Part shown: positions 23,480 through 36,600 of the stretch, one piece after another
Layout of the letters: every line of letters begins with the position of its first letter
Numbering within the stretch: the first letter of the stretch is position 1
Source: Delphinapterus leucas
Taxonomy: Eukaryota > Chordata > Mammalia > Artiodactyla > Monodontidae
Length of the DNA: 64,000 nucleotides
Direction of reading: 5' to 3'
Assembly: GCF_002288925.2 (NCBI RefSeq)
Contig: NW_022098067.1
Span: forward strand, 463,160 to 527,159
Translations under genes and position numbers: made by a program
The notes under the pieces: model-generated
Seen by the model: the letters and a program-made list of their open reading frames with translations, nothing else
Database searches by the model: none
What the model was told of the DNA's origin: nothing

Positions 23480-24009
23480 AAAATATTTAATAATCCAGAT
23501 TGGCCTTTCCTCAGGATATCAAAGATATTTTGCTGTTACTTCTCTTTTCTCCTGAAGAGTAAATAAAGCCTTCTTTGAAATGTTTCCATGTAATGATTGC
23601 CAGTATCAGTCAAGAAGTAATACTACCTCAAGAAGAGAGAATTCCTCTTTAAGAATTCTTTAGACGTATGATTAAGAGATTATTTTGCCTTTTCTCTTTG
23701 TTTAACATAGAAATGCATTTAAATTATGTATTAAAATGTCCCCAATTTATTTGATACTTTACATTTGGTAAGCACATGAGAGATGTGCTACAAAACTTTA
23801 GGCTATAGGAGCCTTGAAAGCCCGAACAAAACTTTATGAGATTATGAATTATCACAACAGTTTTAAGTACACTTCAAGAAAGCAGTTAAAAAAAAATTAG
23901 TATTCTTACTGGCTTCTCAAGCTGAGTACATAATGTATTTCAATAAATGCTTTTATAATTTCCCATAGCATTTAAGGAGAAGGGACATGTTTTGATGAAG
24001 AAATAGTTC
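23480..24009. other. Interval between two SINEs, no feature
   Basis: AT-rich sequence; nothing supportable. Confidence 0.35.
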
Positions 24010-24025
24010 AAAGTAAAATGTTTCA

Positions 24026-24375
24026 GGGCTTCCCTGGTTGCACAGTGGTTAATATTCTGCCTGCCAATGCAGGTTCGAGCCCTGGCTCGGGAAGATCCCA
24101 CATGCCGCGGAGCAACTAAGCCCGTGCGCCACAACTACTGAGCCTGCACTCAAAAGCCCACAAGCCACAACTACTGAGCCCACGCACCACAACTACTGAA
24201 GCCTGCGTGCCTAGAGCCCGTGCTCCGCAACAAGAAGCCACCGCAATGACAAGCCCACGTACCGCAACGAAGAATAGCCCCCACTCACCACAACTAGAGA
24301 AAGCCCGCGAGCAGCAACAAAGACCCAACACAGCCAAAAATAAAAATAAACAAATAAATAAATTTATTTTTTTAA
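24026..24375 (+). mobile_element. Long CHR/Bov-tA-type tRNA SINE with perfect TSD
   Basis: Starts gggcttccctggttgcac, has a shortened tRNA-like part (tgcaggttcgagccctggc with a perfect-looking B box ggttcgagccc), then ccacaactactgagcc units in three copies and a (aaat)n tail. Target-site repeats aaagtaaaatgtttca are identical at 24010-24025 and 24376-24391. Confidence 0.93.
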
Positions 24376-24391
24376 AAAGTAAAATGTTTCA

Positions 24392-25695
24392 TTATTAATA
24401 CTCTACATTAACTTGTATGCTTTAAAAACTCTATCTTAAAATTCTACTCTCTTCCTCACCTCCTCACACAGTGACAGCATTAATATTGTTAAAGATAAAT
24501 TTTTGGCTCAACAGATGAAAAGGCATTTGTATTTAAGAGAAGTACTCTTGAGGGTCAATCTAACATTCCCATAGAAGGCCCTCATATTCCCATTTAAGAA
24601 ACACTAATCTAGAGTACTTCAAACAAAGTAATACTCAAATCAACAAAACCTATACATTATACATAAAAATACTATTACTCTCAAAAATGGATTATGTCAA
24701 GAATTTTACTGGAAGCATTCAAAAAACAAGAAACCATTAGACAATAAAAGACAAACATTGCAACAGAGTCAGGTCAGCACACAATACACCATTTTTTATC
24801 TCCTATTCAAGTAAGTTACCTGAATCCCTAGGCTATTTCCTAAAGATACCATTCCTTGTTAAAAATTATTGGCTCCGAGGGTTTGGGGGACAAACTCTCC
24901 ATCCTCTCACAGTTGAGAATCAACACCTGGCTCTACTTTTTTCCAGTAGTATTAACATCTGTATGCTATTCTGTAAGAAGTCGTTTCCAATGATAAAGCA
25001 CCATTGAGTATTTCATACCACATGAAGGAAGTAATACTGAAAATTTTACAACAGGAGTTCTGGGAAGGCACTTAAAGCTAACTAGCTAAAAGAGCTCCAA
25101 CAGTTAGAAGGTTTCTTTTTCATACTGCAGGCTCCTTAATACTATCTTCTTTGCTTATACCACTTAACCTCTTGATCAGTAGTTTCCCAATAAATTATGT
25201 TCAAATATAAATTAAAAAAAGAAAAGACAAGAAAGGACAAGCCCACATTCTGAGATGAATGAGGCAGAGTAAGTTTGCTTCCAAAATAAATGAATGGCTC
25301 TAAGAAGTGAAGAGAACTAGGAAGAGCAAGAGAGTAAAGCAAGCATGGCCTGGGTATAAGTGGGCTGTTGACTTAAGGAAGAAGTAAGTTTCATTTAAAT
25401 TTTCAGGTTCAAAGTCTAAAAGGTATCTTTGGATAAGTAAGCAAACTAAATAGTTTCATATATTTTATTTATTTAAAGGTCATCTATAAGTTTTGAGTGT
25501 TCCTTATTTTACTTTAATATCGAAGTGACAAAGACAATAAATTTTGTTCAGGCCATAAATTGACAACTTGTAAAATTTCATTTTAAATTACATGTTTTGG
25601 AATTAAATAAAAATTGGCAATATTCTTCAAGTTCAGAAGTTGTTCCTTGAAGAGTCAAATTATCAAGACTCAAATGTCTAAAAATCTAAATGCTT
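24392..25695. other. Gene-free interval
   Basis: AT-rich; no feature recognised. Confidence 0.4.
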
Positions 25696-25697
25696 TA

Positions 25698-25904
25698 CAG
25701 TTGTCCCTCAGTATCTGAAGGGGACTGCTTCCAGGAGCCCCCAAGTTTACCAAAATCTGCAGATGCTCAAGTTCCATAGTTGGCCCTCCACATCCACAGG
25801 TTCTGCATCCATGGAGCCAGAGGGTTGACTGCATACTTATTTTTAAAAATCTGCCTATAAGCAGACCCACACAGCTCAAACCCATGTTGTTCAAGGATCG
25901 ACTG
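25698..25904 (+). mobile_element. Tigger-type non-autonomous DNA transposon
   Basis: A 207-bp element with an end cagttgtccctcagtatctg and an inverted other end ending ggatcgactg. It holds the family phrases accaaaatctgcagatgctc and tggccctccacatccacagg. It is flanked by a TA dinucleotide on both sides (25696-25697, 25905-25906), the Tc1/mariner target duplication. No transposase. Confidence 0.85.
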
Positions 25905-25906
25905 TA

Positions 25907-27339
25907 CTTATGACAAATTTAATATTAAAATATCATTCATAATGTCATAACACTGTATGCTCAGTTCCAGTAATTCAGTGATTCTAATATTTAGCACAAG
26001 TATTCCAGGAAAATTAACCTTATCTATCAGACATTTAAAGGAAAAATTGTTTTCCATATTATACCAGTGTTTTACAAAGTTGTACAAAGTGATTTCATTA
26101 AGAAGTAAAACAGCAATCATTTTCTCCCAGCCCATTAACCAAAAAGCAAAATAAAATAAAAATCTTTAAAATGCTATTCTCCCATAAATATTCACTTCTG
26201 TAATCACTCATTAAATAAACTCACCATCAAAAATCAACCTTTACCTTAAATCCCAATAGAAATGTCCTTATTATGGAAAAGTAACTTATTTACTTTTCTC
26301 CACTCATACAATGAAACTAGGAATGTTACGGAGGTTGTGACTTGACTGTAAATGTGAACAAGGTTTTCATATCACTGGGACATTGGATGGTTTGAAAAGG
26401 AATGTACAAACAGCCCTGCTGCTAGTCCAAAAGATGCCTTTCGTGTGAATTAGAAAAAAGGCTGTCCTGTCCTCAAGATACTTTATTGCCAAGTCAGAAA
26501 TATGATAATTAGCAATGTAATTGTACCAATGTAAATGGCACCCTTGAGTTGGGCACAATTACACCCAGAGTTCTCCCATAAGTCCTTATTCTATTATATA
26601 TTTTTTCCAATATATATTTTAACTAAGTCCACAACATCAGAGCTAAGGTTCCCTTATGACCAAAAAAGAGATGGAGGAGGGGTGCCCTCAACAAAACTCC
26701 CCAAATCACAAAATGACAGTTAAAAAAGATCATATATATATGCCACTAACAACAACAATAATGATGATGATACAGCTTCAATACTAGTCTTAATTTCTCT
26801 CATAAGGCTGTCTGATTTTGAAACCATTAATATATGAACCTTGCTCTTTCAAATATAAATGAAATTTTTAAACTGATAGAATACAGAAAACTTAAAATTC
26901 ACATTAAGAATATACATGCAATGCTGATTTATGCTTATTGACAATACTATTTAATGGTTAGGAAAAAAAATAACTAGACATAATCTTTCCAATTCTAAAC
27001 TGTGCAGATAGAGTATGTGCACAGTATGTTGGCAGCTTTCACAGAAAACCACAGCTGAAAGCTGGAGCACTTCCAATATCCAGAAATGTATTTTATTAGC
27101 TGCATCAGAAAATCATTACCCCAGAAGTCAAGGCCAATAAATATTCTTTCTAATTGTGCAGAAATAAATATAATGAGCTATACCATCAGCAGACTACATT
27201 GCCAAATATTAAGATTGTTTAAAATCTTTAAAATTCCACAAATTCCCGGTATGACAGACCTCTAAAATTCAAGAATTAAAATTTACAAAAATAAATACCA
27301 CTCTGACACTCAAGGGACATCTTCACTTTAAGGCCTTTG
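25907..27339. other. Gene-free 3' flank of DCUN1D5
   Basis: AT-rich sequence downstream of the inferred polyadenylation site, holding the alternative AATAAA (minus) at 27097-27092 and a (aac/aat/gat)n simple tract near 26,745-26,770. Nothing else recognised. Confidence 0.4.
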
Positions 27340-27612
27340 TCACAAATCTGAATCTTTATTGTTCTGAAATAAATGTTATAAACATAACTCAAAACAAAAA
27401 CTTCAATATTCAGTCTCGGAAGAGGCGTGGCTCAATGCCCATAACATGTAACAAGAAAACTTCCTTTAAAAAAAAGGAAAAAAAAGTACTATGAGAAGTC
27501 TTTCATATGAGTGAAAATGCACCCCTTTGGTTTTTTCTTTTTTTTCCTCATCTCATTAGCTTGTACACACGTAAGGATCTAAAGGTTTGCATTTTCTTCA
27601 CAATAGTTCTTG
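27340..27612 (-). other. DCUN1D5: DCUN1D5 3' UTR, at least to the first poly(A) signal
   Basis: The UTR is downstream of the TAG on the minus strand. The first canonical AATAAA on this strand is at 27360-27355 (tttatt on the plus strand), about 255 nt after the stop, followed by T/GT-rich sequence. A further AATAAA lies at 27097-27092, so a longer UTR ending near 27.07 kb is possible. A purine/A-rich run near 27,463-27,487 (a T run in the mRNA) lies inside. The end is inferred from the signal alone. Confidence 0.5.
27355..27360 (-). terminator. Candidate poly(A) signal of DCUN1D5
   Basis: AATAAA on the minus strand, the first after the DCUN1D5 stop. The sequence after it (lower coordinates) is GT-containing, as expected for a downstream element. 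The second AATAAA at 27097-27092 is the alternative. Confidence 0.4.
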
Positions 27613-27668
27613 CTATGACGTTTGACGAACTTTCTGCCACTCGACAAATTCATCAAGAAGAACAGGCC
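27613..27668 (-). CDS. DCUN1D5: DCUN1D5 last coding exon 8 (residues 220-237, stop)
   Basis: Completes Trp220, then [17 protein letters not shown] and a TAG stop at 27615-27613. Asp225 (LLD) is the third residue of the DAD patch. The acceptor is TTTATTTCTAG with AG at 27670-27669. The 56-nt coding part runs straight into the 3' UTR. Confidence 0.96.
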
Positions 27669-30600
27669 CTAGAAATAAAAGGAGCAATGTTATTAGAGTT
27701 CAGGGAACACATCTCTCCAACTATAAAACAAACTCCCCACAAACTCTGTGGTGATGATAGGGAACTGACCCTTCCCTTCTCCAGGTGGTTTCCTTTCAGC
27801 CTCCCTATTCTACTTAATGAGTGTTTTCTTAGCCTTTTTTCTTTTTTTTTTTTTGACATAAGGGACTTTCCACAATAGATATTTGTAGAAACCTCCTTCT
27901 CAAGATTTGTTTCATGAACTCTCCAATACTAAGTCATTATTAACCTCTCTCTTTTTCTAACTGCCCACAGCTTTCTGCCATTTAATTATTAAACAATCTG
28001 AAAAGTGTTTAACGTAGTATTTCTGTTACCTCACCAAGAAGTTTGTAAGTTTATTGAAGGTGTGGCCATATTAGAGACTTATATATTGTTCCAGTAATAG
28101 GACCTAGTATAAATCTGAACACAAAGCAAGTACCTAACAAATACCTGACTTAAGAACTATTGTAAAAGATATTTTTATAACGCAGGGGGTTCAAATTCAT
28201 TTACTTACAAAAGTCAGATAGGTAGTTTAAATAAGCTCACTGTTTATTTTTTGTAAATGTAGGAAACTCATTGCCACAAAGAAATATGCTTGCCCTATTC
28301 TTCTTAAAGCACACAACCCTCTGGTGGTCTCACTTTTCCTCTTGCCTTCGATAGGCATATTTCTCTACTGTAAGAAAAACAGCAGACCAGCATAATAATA
28401 AATGGCAACTGAAAAGCAACCTAGTTGTTGGCATACTGTGGACCAGCACACCGGAACGCAAGTCCAACATAAGCCACTACTTGGTTCCAGCCTAATTCCT
28501 ATAAAAGAACACAGGAACAGTTTTGTCAGATTTTCTAACTTTTCAAGCAAATCCAGAAGCTTTTATTTTTATACAAAATGTCTCAGTTATAATGTTGACT
28601 CAAATGCACATGAAAATACACATTTGCAGGCCAGACATAGTCCTTGGGCTGCCAGTTTACTGCTGTAAGGTATTATTTCTAAAAATATTAAATTTTATAC
28701 CATTTTGTAGGGGGAAGATACAATATATATAGAAAGAAATAAAGTTATCCCTTCTTCAGTATTTTGTTTCTTCAGTGTCACAAAAATAAGTCCATAATTT
28801 CAGTTTGCATTTATAGGAATGTATCTTTTCTATGTAACCCTTCACAACATTAAAACAACATATGCAACCAAACTGATGGTGGGAAATAAAAACTTAATTT
28901 ATCGTGAGAATTCGTTTGGCTTATCTAAATAATTTATCATTACTTCAAAGTTCTATTTTATGGCATTCTGGATTTTCCACTGAAGAGGATGGACAGATAT
29001 TTTAATTTGAAGGATTAAAAAATTGTAAATATTTCATTTCCTGTTTACTCAATAATTCCTGAGGGAAGTTACTTTGACATCATTTGCCATATTGTGAATG
29101 GCTATTATGATATTAATTTTAAAGCTTCTGCTATTGTAGCTGAGGTTTTGCTTTCCTATTTTTAAAATCATGACTATACTTTTCTTTCATAGGAAAATGC
29201 CATGAAAGGCAGGAATAAAGCAGAATTTTAGCTTCCAGCTGCAGAAATTATATTCTAAATTTAGCTACCAAGTAACGGAAAATATTTCATTTACCAGCAC
29301 AGATTTTATAATGTTGCTCAATCTAAGTTCTGTACCTTCTACACCTGCCTCCTCCACACTTCTCACACAATTAAATAAGAAATTGTTAGGAAGTTTAAAT
29401 CCTTTATGGTAATGCTACACAAATCCACATTCTCATTTAATAGTTTTAAGAATTTTACTTTCATAGGCAAACATTATACTTACAAGCACCATCTTCATCA
29501 TAGTTACTAAGGTCGGCATGGACTGTTCTGCTGAATTCTAACACATTGTACCACTGATCTTTGTTCATAACGCGATACTTTGATTGCTGTGGAAATGATA
29601 TAAATTTTGGATTACAGAACAAGAACTATTTATTAGGACTTGACTTCAATAAACACAGTTATAACCTTTTTGTGATTTAGTCTTTCCTAAAACATTTATT
29701 CCTCTTTTAATTATTTGTGTTTCTAAGAGAATCCTCAGGGTCATTTAGATGTCAACTTCATCAAATTTATTTTTCCCTTTATTTTTCTTTCATTCTTTAA
29801 TCTTTTGGGGGGGGGGCGGGGCACGGCATACAGGATCTTAGTTCCCCCACTAGGGATCCAACCCCTGCAGTGGAAGCATGGAACTTACCCGCTAGACTGC
29901 CAGGGAAGTCCCCTTCCTTCATTCTTGAGGAATAACATGAGTGTCAAGGGCACTAATAGTAAGGGTAAAACTCAATAAACTTTTACCAATGTATATGCTT
30001 GTGTAATCACCAATGAGATCAAGCTATACAATGTTTCCCAACACAGTAAATTCCCTCCTACTGCTTCTCACTAAATCATTTCTTTACGTAAGATTTACTG
30101 TTTAGCACATTTTGAAGTTGGCATCTTTGGAGGCAATGGAAAGGGTATAGACTTGGGTTCAAATCTCACTTCTGCTACTTGAGTGACCTTGGGAAAGTTA
30201 TTCATTGGCTAAGTGGAGATAAAACATAATTCAAAATGGTGTTATAAAGATTTAAAAAGATAATGTATGTCAAACACCCTCCACATAACAAGCATTTGAA
30301 AATATTTACTTCTCTCAGCTCCTTTTAGAGGGGAATATTTTTACAGAGTTATACTTATCGTTGCCCCAAAACTACTAATATGAGGAAGGTTGATAACATC
30401 CATCAACCAATCTACTTTATTAGGCTTAAAGATTTAAGTGTGCACAAACCCATTCACATAAGACCTCTTATACCACTGTCTATTATCACAAGTTTTAAAC
30501 GAAACTAATCTGGGGAACTTGTTATGATAAACAACCAGCTTTATGAGAAATTATTTTCGAAGCAAAAGCATCTGTATTCAAGAAACAGTGAGAAGTATAC

Positions 30601-33600
30601 AAAAAAATGAAATGAAATGAAATAAAATGAAATAAACAAAATAAAATAGAAAGAAGCACAAAAACAGATAGGAAACTAAAGAAAGCAATGAAAAAAAGGA
30701 CAGTATCTTCTTCAAACCACCACATACAGAAGGTGCTATGATAAACCTTCTAAAAGAATACTTTCTTCATAAATTCAGCATACATTTCTCAGTAATCACT
30801 ATATTTAAGTACATCCTCATATTTGTGGACATAAAGTTTATTCTAATTCTTTACATTGAGCCTAAGTTTTAATATTAAAATTGGTTCTCTTATATTGATT
30901 TTTTCAGCCTAATACCCTGTATAACAGAGAGAAACCTGATTTAGAAAGCTTGAGATTTGTGCACTAGCATAAATTCTCTCCTGCAAAAATCCCAAGAAAC
31001 TAATTTTACATGAAGGGTGTTTGTGCTAAAATATATTTCCTGAAGGTTTCTTTTTTATCTTTTTTTGGGGGGAGGGGGTTTGCAAGGCAGGGAATAAAAA
31101 TGAACTTATGTACAGAATATGTTAATGAACATGAACTCATGTCTAAAAATGACAGCGGATACATACACATTTTAACAAATTTTCAAACACTTAAGCAGAA
31201 TTTTTAAAAAGCACAGTATTAAAAAATCTACTTGTTTTTCTTCAATTAAAGGTATATTTTCAATCAGCTTAAATTTTAAAATATTATTTTAAAAATAAAA
31301 ACACATACATACCTCCAGGTACTGGTAAAATACTGAAAACAGTGGCCATGTCCTCCCAAGGAGAAGAGCTAACATAGACTTAGCTGTATCAATATCAAGG
31401 CTTCTCTGATCTTTATCCTAAAATAAAGGTAAAAAAGTTTCCCTAAGTGTGGTTTCAAGATTAAAAAAATATTAAAATTGAAAACATGGAAATTCCACCT
31501 ACCCTTGCAAAATCAAAGGCATATCTGTAGATATTCTTAAATGAAGAAATATCATTCAACTGTGAGCGCAAAAAGTCAAATTTGTTCTGTAACTTTTCTG
31601 TGCAGTCACACCTTAAATTAAAAAAATCAAAAATATTACATAATTAAGAAAATTAAATAAAAGCATCTTTAGGGGTTAGAAGGAATGCATTAAAGAAAAA
31701 AGTGAGCACATTTATGAAGTTAATTTAGGTTTAAAATTCTCTGATTCACAAATTTAGAATAACAAACTATTGCCTTGTATCTACCAATGCAATACAAAAA
31801 GGAAAGATGATAAAAGAAAATCTGGCAATCAATGAAAGTTCACTCCAGTAACTTCTCTTTAAAAAAAAACCACAACTCCATCAAAAACTCGAATAAAATC
31901 ACAAATATTTGATAAAAAGAGATGTACTAAAATGTGCTTTTACCACAAATAAAGATAAGATGACAGAACAAATAAAATTAATCAGGCGTCTGATACAAAT
32001 TTCACTGGGAAGTTCTTAGGCACCAGCTTCGTGAAAGAGATTAGCCATGATTGCTTTTACAAGTTTAGTATATAACTCAGAGGAAATACATTAGTGATTC
32101 AGTCATAAACTCAGATTCCTACATTTTTAGTAAACAAAAAATCAAAGTAAATCAGTGATAGCACCTAACTTCACATAAGGCACATATACAAAAGAATGAA
32201 AACAAGTAATACATGTTATTTCTAAAGATTAGACATGAAGTATAAGAAGCTAAAGAGATGGAATGTCCAAAAATATTTACTGGCTTTCTGACTCTCCCTG
32301 GGTTGATATATTCCCCTACTTAGGAAGAAGCAAGGCAGACAAAGCCTTTCACAATTGGCACAAATCTCCAGTCTCATCTCCTGCCAGGGCCCAATATCCT
32401 TAAAATATAACTGTGCTCTAGTTATAATTTCACTTACCATTCCCAAATGTCACAGCTATGCTTTAGCACACATTATTTTATCTACTTGATATGCTGTCCC
32501 TTCTAACATTTTGACAAAATATTACTCATCAAAACCTAACTCACAGTTTGCGCTCTCTGAGATCATGACTCCCTCTGATCAAATTAGTTGTGCCATCTAC
32601 TGTGACCAACTGTATTCCACTCAAAACTGAATTTTAGTACTCATGACGTAGACACCTAGCATTCTCAGCTTTAACCAAGACTTCACTATTCTAAATCAAC
32701 ATTGTGATGTGTAGTAACTTATTGTTTTATTAAGGTGTAAACATCTGAATAAATTTCTAGTGTTACTTAACTCTTGCATTCTTAGAATAAGCCAAACTTG
32801 GTCATGTTACCTATTTTATACACTGCTAGATATCTTGCTATGTTCATAAGTGAGACTGGCTTGTAAATTTTATTCTTTCACACTCTCTTTTCTAGTTCTA
32901 TAACAAGCTTATACCATAAGCTTCAAAAACAAAAAAAAATGAGAAATAGTACCCTTTCTTCTGTTTTCTGAAAAAGTTTACTGAACACTGGAATTAGGAT
33001 TTGTCCAAACTCAGCAACTGAAAATCCACCTGGGCCTTTTCATTGAGGGAAGGAAAACCTTTTAATTACTAAATCAGCATTTTAAATGGCTATCAGACCA
33101 TTCAGATTTTCTATGTCTTTTTGAATCAGTTTTGGTCATTTATACACTTTTCTGATCATTTATTTCATATATAATTTTATTTAAATATGCCAATTAAAAT
33201 ATTTATAATATTTTCTAATATGATTATTATATTTATATATTTTTGCCTTTTCTTTGCTTTTCTTAATCACCTTGCCATAATTTAATTCTCTCAATTGTAT
33301 CTTTTTTCTATTTTACTAAGGTCTGGACATCTTTTTATCTCTTCTGCTTTCTTGGGGTTAATCCTTTTTCTAACTTCTTAAATTAGATACCAGTTCATTT
33401 GGTTTCAGGCTTTTCTTCTCCTTTAATATAACATTTAACACTATAGACCTCCCTCTAAGTACAATTTTAGCTTCAGCCACAGTTTTGTAAGTATTATTGA
33501 TTTGATTATTCACTTGTAAATGATGCCTTAACAAGAGTGGTTTCAGAGGAGTCGCAGGGATAAAAGTTTTGCTAGAAAGAACGAGAAGAGAGAAACTGGA

Positions 33601-36600
33601 GAAAATAAGCATAGACAATTGCTTTCAAAGAGTCTGGTTCTAAAATGGAGCAGAGAAAAGAGCTCTAAAGTGGGATAGTGAAGGAGGGCAGAAGGTTTGC
33701 TTTTTAAAAAAATAGATACAAGAAATAACTTCTACTTTTAGGAAGATGAAGTAAATGTTCTCTTCCCTATCTCTCCTGCTAATTCAACTAAAAGCCCTAG
33801 ACATTATATATAAAACAAACATAAGAAGACTCTGAAAGAATCTGAGAAACAATACAGTAGTATGTTCCCTGGGTTTTCTTTTTGCCTTGTCTATCCCAGA
33901 CTTGGAGATGAAGGAGTCAGAAAAACGGAAATGCCAATGAGGGCAGACAAACAAACAAACAAAACAAACAAACAAAAAGTCTGCTCTCCCACTAGTCAAA
34001 AGTAAGCAGCCTAACAAGACAGAAAACATTAGAAAGAAACACTCTTCTCCTGTCAAACACCAAAGAAAAAACTGGCTCAAACCCCAGCAATGCCAGCAAA
34101 GACTGAATGGGGACCTGAATGGTCTACCCTCACCAGAGTATAAGGAGTTTGCCCTCTCAAATTCTGCAGTGTCAGTAGTGGAAACCACATGGGGAACACG
34201 AACTTCCACTCCCACCAGTTAGTAAAAAGCAGCCAATCCTCCTCTGACCTGAGGTAGTGTCAGAGGAGGATTTATAAAGAGTCAGGGCTTTCACCATCAC
34301 TGCAGGAACAAGGCCATCACCCTACTAGTGTCAGTAGAGACTTTTTGGGGAACAAGAAAGTATCAGTAGAAGCCTAGTGGGACCTAAAACTCTCATGTCT
34401 GCTAACAGTAATGAGGACTTCCCTCCTCGGATGTCAACAGATGCAGAGTGAGGAACTTGATTTCTATAGGCTGGAAGTAATAAGGTAGTGGCCCTCACTT
34501 TTCCTGAGGAAGTGGTATGAGAGGAAGCTAGCTAAAACAGAAGGCTTAAATAAGATCCAGAGTTTCATAATGTAATACTCAAATCTTCCAGGTTTCAATA
34601 GAGAAGAAAAAAATAATTGCTTGCCATAGCAAAACCAAGATCTCAAATAGAAAGGAAAAAGACAATCAATAGATGCAAACACTGAAATGATAGAGATGTT
34701 TAGAATTACTTGACACAGATTTTAAAGCAGCTATTATAAAAATGCTTCAATAAGCAATCATGAACAAATTAAAACAAATGAAAAGATAGACACTACCAGC
34801 AAAGAAATACAAAGTCTAAGGAAAGAAATATATAAAAGAACCAAATGGAACTTTTTGAATTATAAAATACAGGGCAGACTTAAACCCTAATATATCAATA
34901 ATTAAATTAAATATAAGTAGCCTAAATATAACAATTATAAGAGAGAGATTGACAGAGTAGGTAAAAAAAAAACCTAACTCTGCTATTTAGAAGAAACTGA
35001 CTTCAAACATAATACAGGCAGATTGAAAGTAAAAGAATGGAAAAAGATATATTGTAGAAACAATCAAAAGAAAAGAGGGGTGGCTACACTAATATCAGCT
35101 AATGTAGACTTCAGAGCAAAGAAATTAACAGAATAGAGAGGAACATTACATAATGACAAAAGGTCAATCCACCAAGACATAACAATCCTAAATGTATGCA
35201 CCAGACAATGGAGCTGCAAAATATGAGACAAAAACTTATAGAACTGAAAGGGGAAATAAACAAATTCACAATTACAGTTACAGATTTCCACACCTCTCTC
35301 TCAGCAATTGAGAGAACAACTACACAGAACATCAGCAGACGTATAGAAGAATTCAACAGCACCATCAATCAACAGGATCTAATTGACATTAATAGAACAT
35401 TCTATTCAATGGCAACAAAATACTTATTCTTTTCAATCCTGAGCCATAAACAAACCTTGACAGATAAAAAAGAATTGAAATCACACAGAATATGTCCTCT
35501 GACCACAATGAAACCCAACTAGAAATAACACTTAGAAACTAAACAGCCAACTCCTAAATAATCCATGGGTGAGAGCAAGTCTCAACGGAAACCAAAAAAT
35601 ATACTGAACTGAATGAAAATGAAAAAACATGTCAAATTTTGTGAGACACAAAGCAGTGCTGACAGGGAAATTTACAGCACTAAATACAAACATCAGAAAA
35701 GAGAAAAAGTCTCAATCAATAATCTAAGCTCCTACCTTTGGAATCTTTTCTAGAGAAAAAAATCAATGAAACAAAGATGTGATTCTTTGGAAAAGATCAA
35801 TAAAATTGACAAGTCTCTAGCAAGAATGACAAAGAAAAAAGAGAAGACAAAGATTACCAACATCAGGGATGAAACAAAGGATATCATTACAGACCTGCAG
35901 ATATCAAAAGGATATAAATTTGACAACTTAAGATGAAATGGACCAATTCCTTAAAAAGAAAAAAAAATACAACACTCAAAATTTTAACTATTTGAGTATG
36001 TAACTATTAAATTATTAATAAATTGAATCCAAAAGTTAAAAACATCTATAAAAGACATCTACAGGTTCAGGTGGTTTCACTGGAGAATTCCACCAATCTC
36101 TGAAGACCAATTCTACAGCCTCCTTCAAAAAATAAACTATAAGGAAAAACTTCCCAATTCATTTTATAAAGCCAGTATCACCTTAACAGCAAAACCAGAA
36201 AAAGACAGTATTTAAAAAAAATCATCACAAGAAAAAAAAAATTTATAGCTATGTATACTGATGGATGTTAACTAGACGTATTGTGGTGATCATTTTGCAA
36301 TATATACAAATACTGAATCATTATGTTGTACACCTGAAACTAATATAATGTTATATATGTCAATTGTACCTCAATAAATAAGAAAAAGAAAGAAAATAAA
36401 ATTACAGGCCAATATCCCTCATGAAGCCATAATAAAATATTAGCAAGTAGAATTAAGAAGTATATAAAAATAATTATAAACCATGATCAAGTGGGATTTA
36501 TTCCAGGTATGCAAGATTGATTCAGTACTCAAAAATCAATGTAATCACATTCATAGGCTAAAAAAAGAAAAATTACATGATTATATGATTTAACGCAGAA

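Larger units (their letters stand above)
29587..31312 (-). other. DCUN1D5 intron 6
   Basis: 1,726 bp, GT-AG. Contains an antisense CHR-1-type SINE (29,804-29,913), a MIR (30,140-30,310) and a (gaaat)n simple tract near 30,605-30,650. Confidence 0.85.

Noticed and set aside
23141..24375. tRNA genes within the SINEs
   Set aside because: A- and B-box-like stretches are present, but the cloverleaf is not complete and the copies have SINE tails and TSDs.
1..27339. MMP13 exons
   Set aside because: No catalytic zinc motif HExxHxxGxxH or hemopexin-like exon was seen on either strand; MMP13 is expected further away.
33784..34215. 143-codon minus-strand frame in intron 4
   Set aside because: It falls opposite the old L1 5' region, including a (caaa)n tract; no domain or splice evidence.
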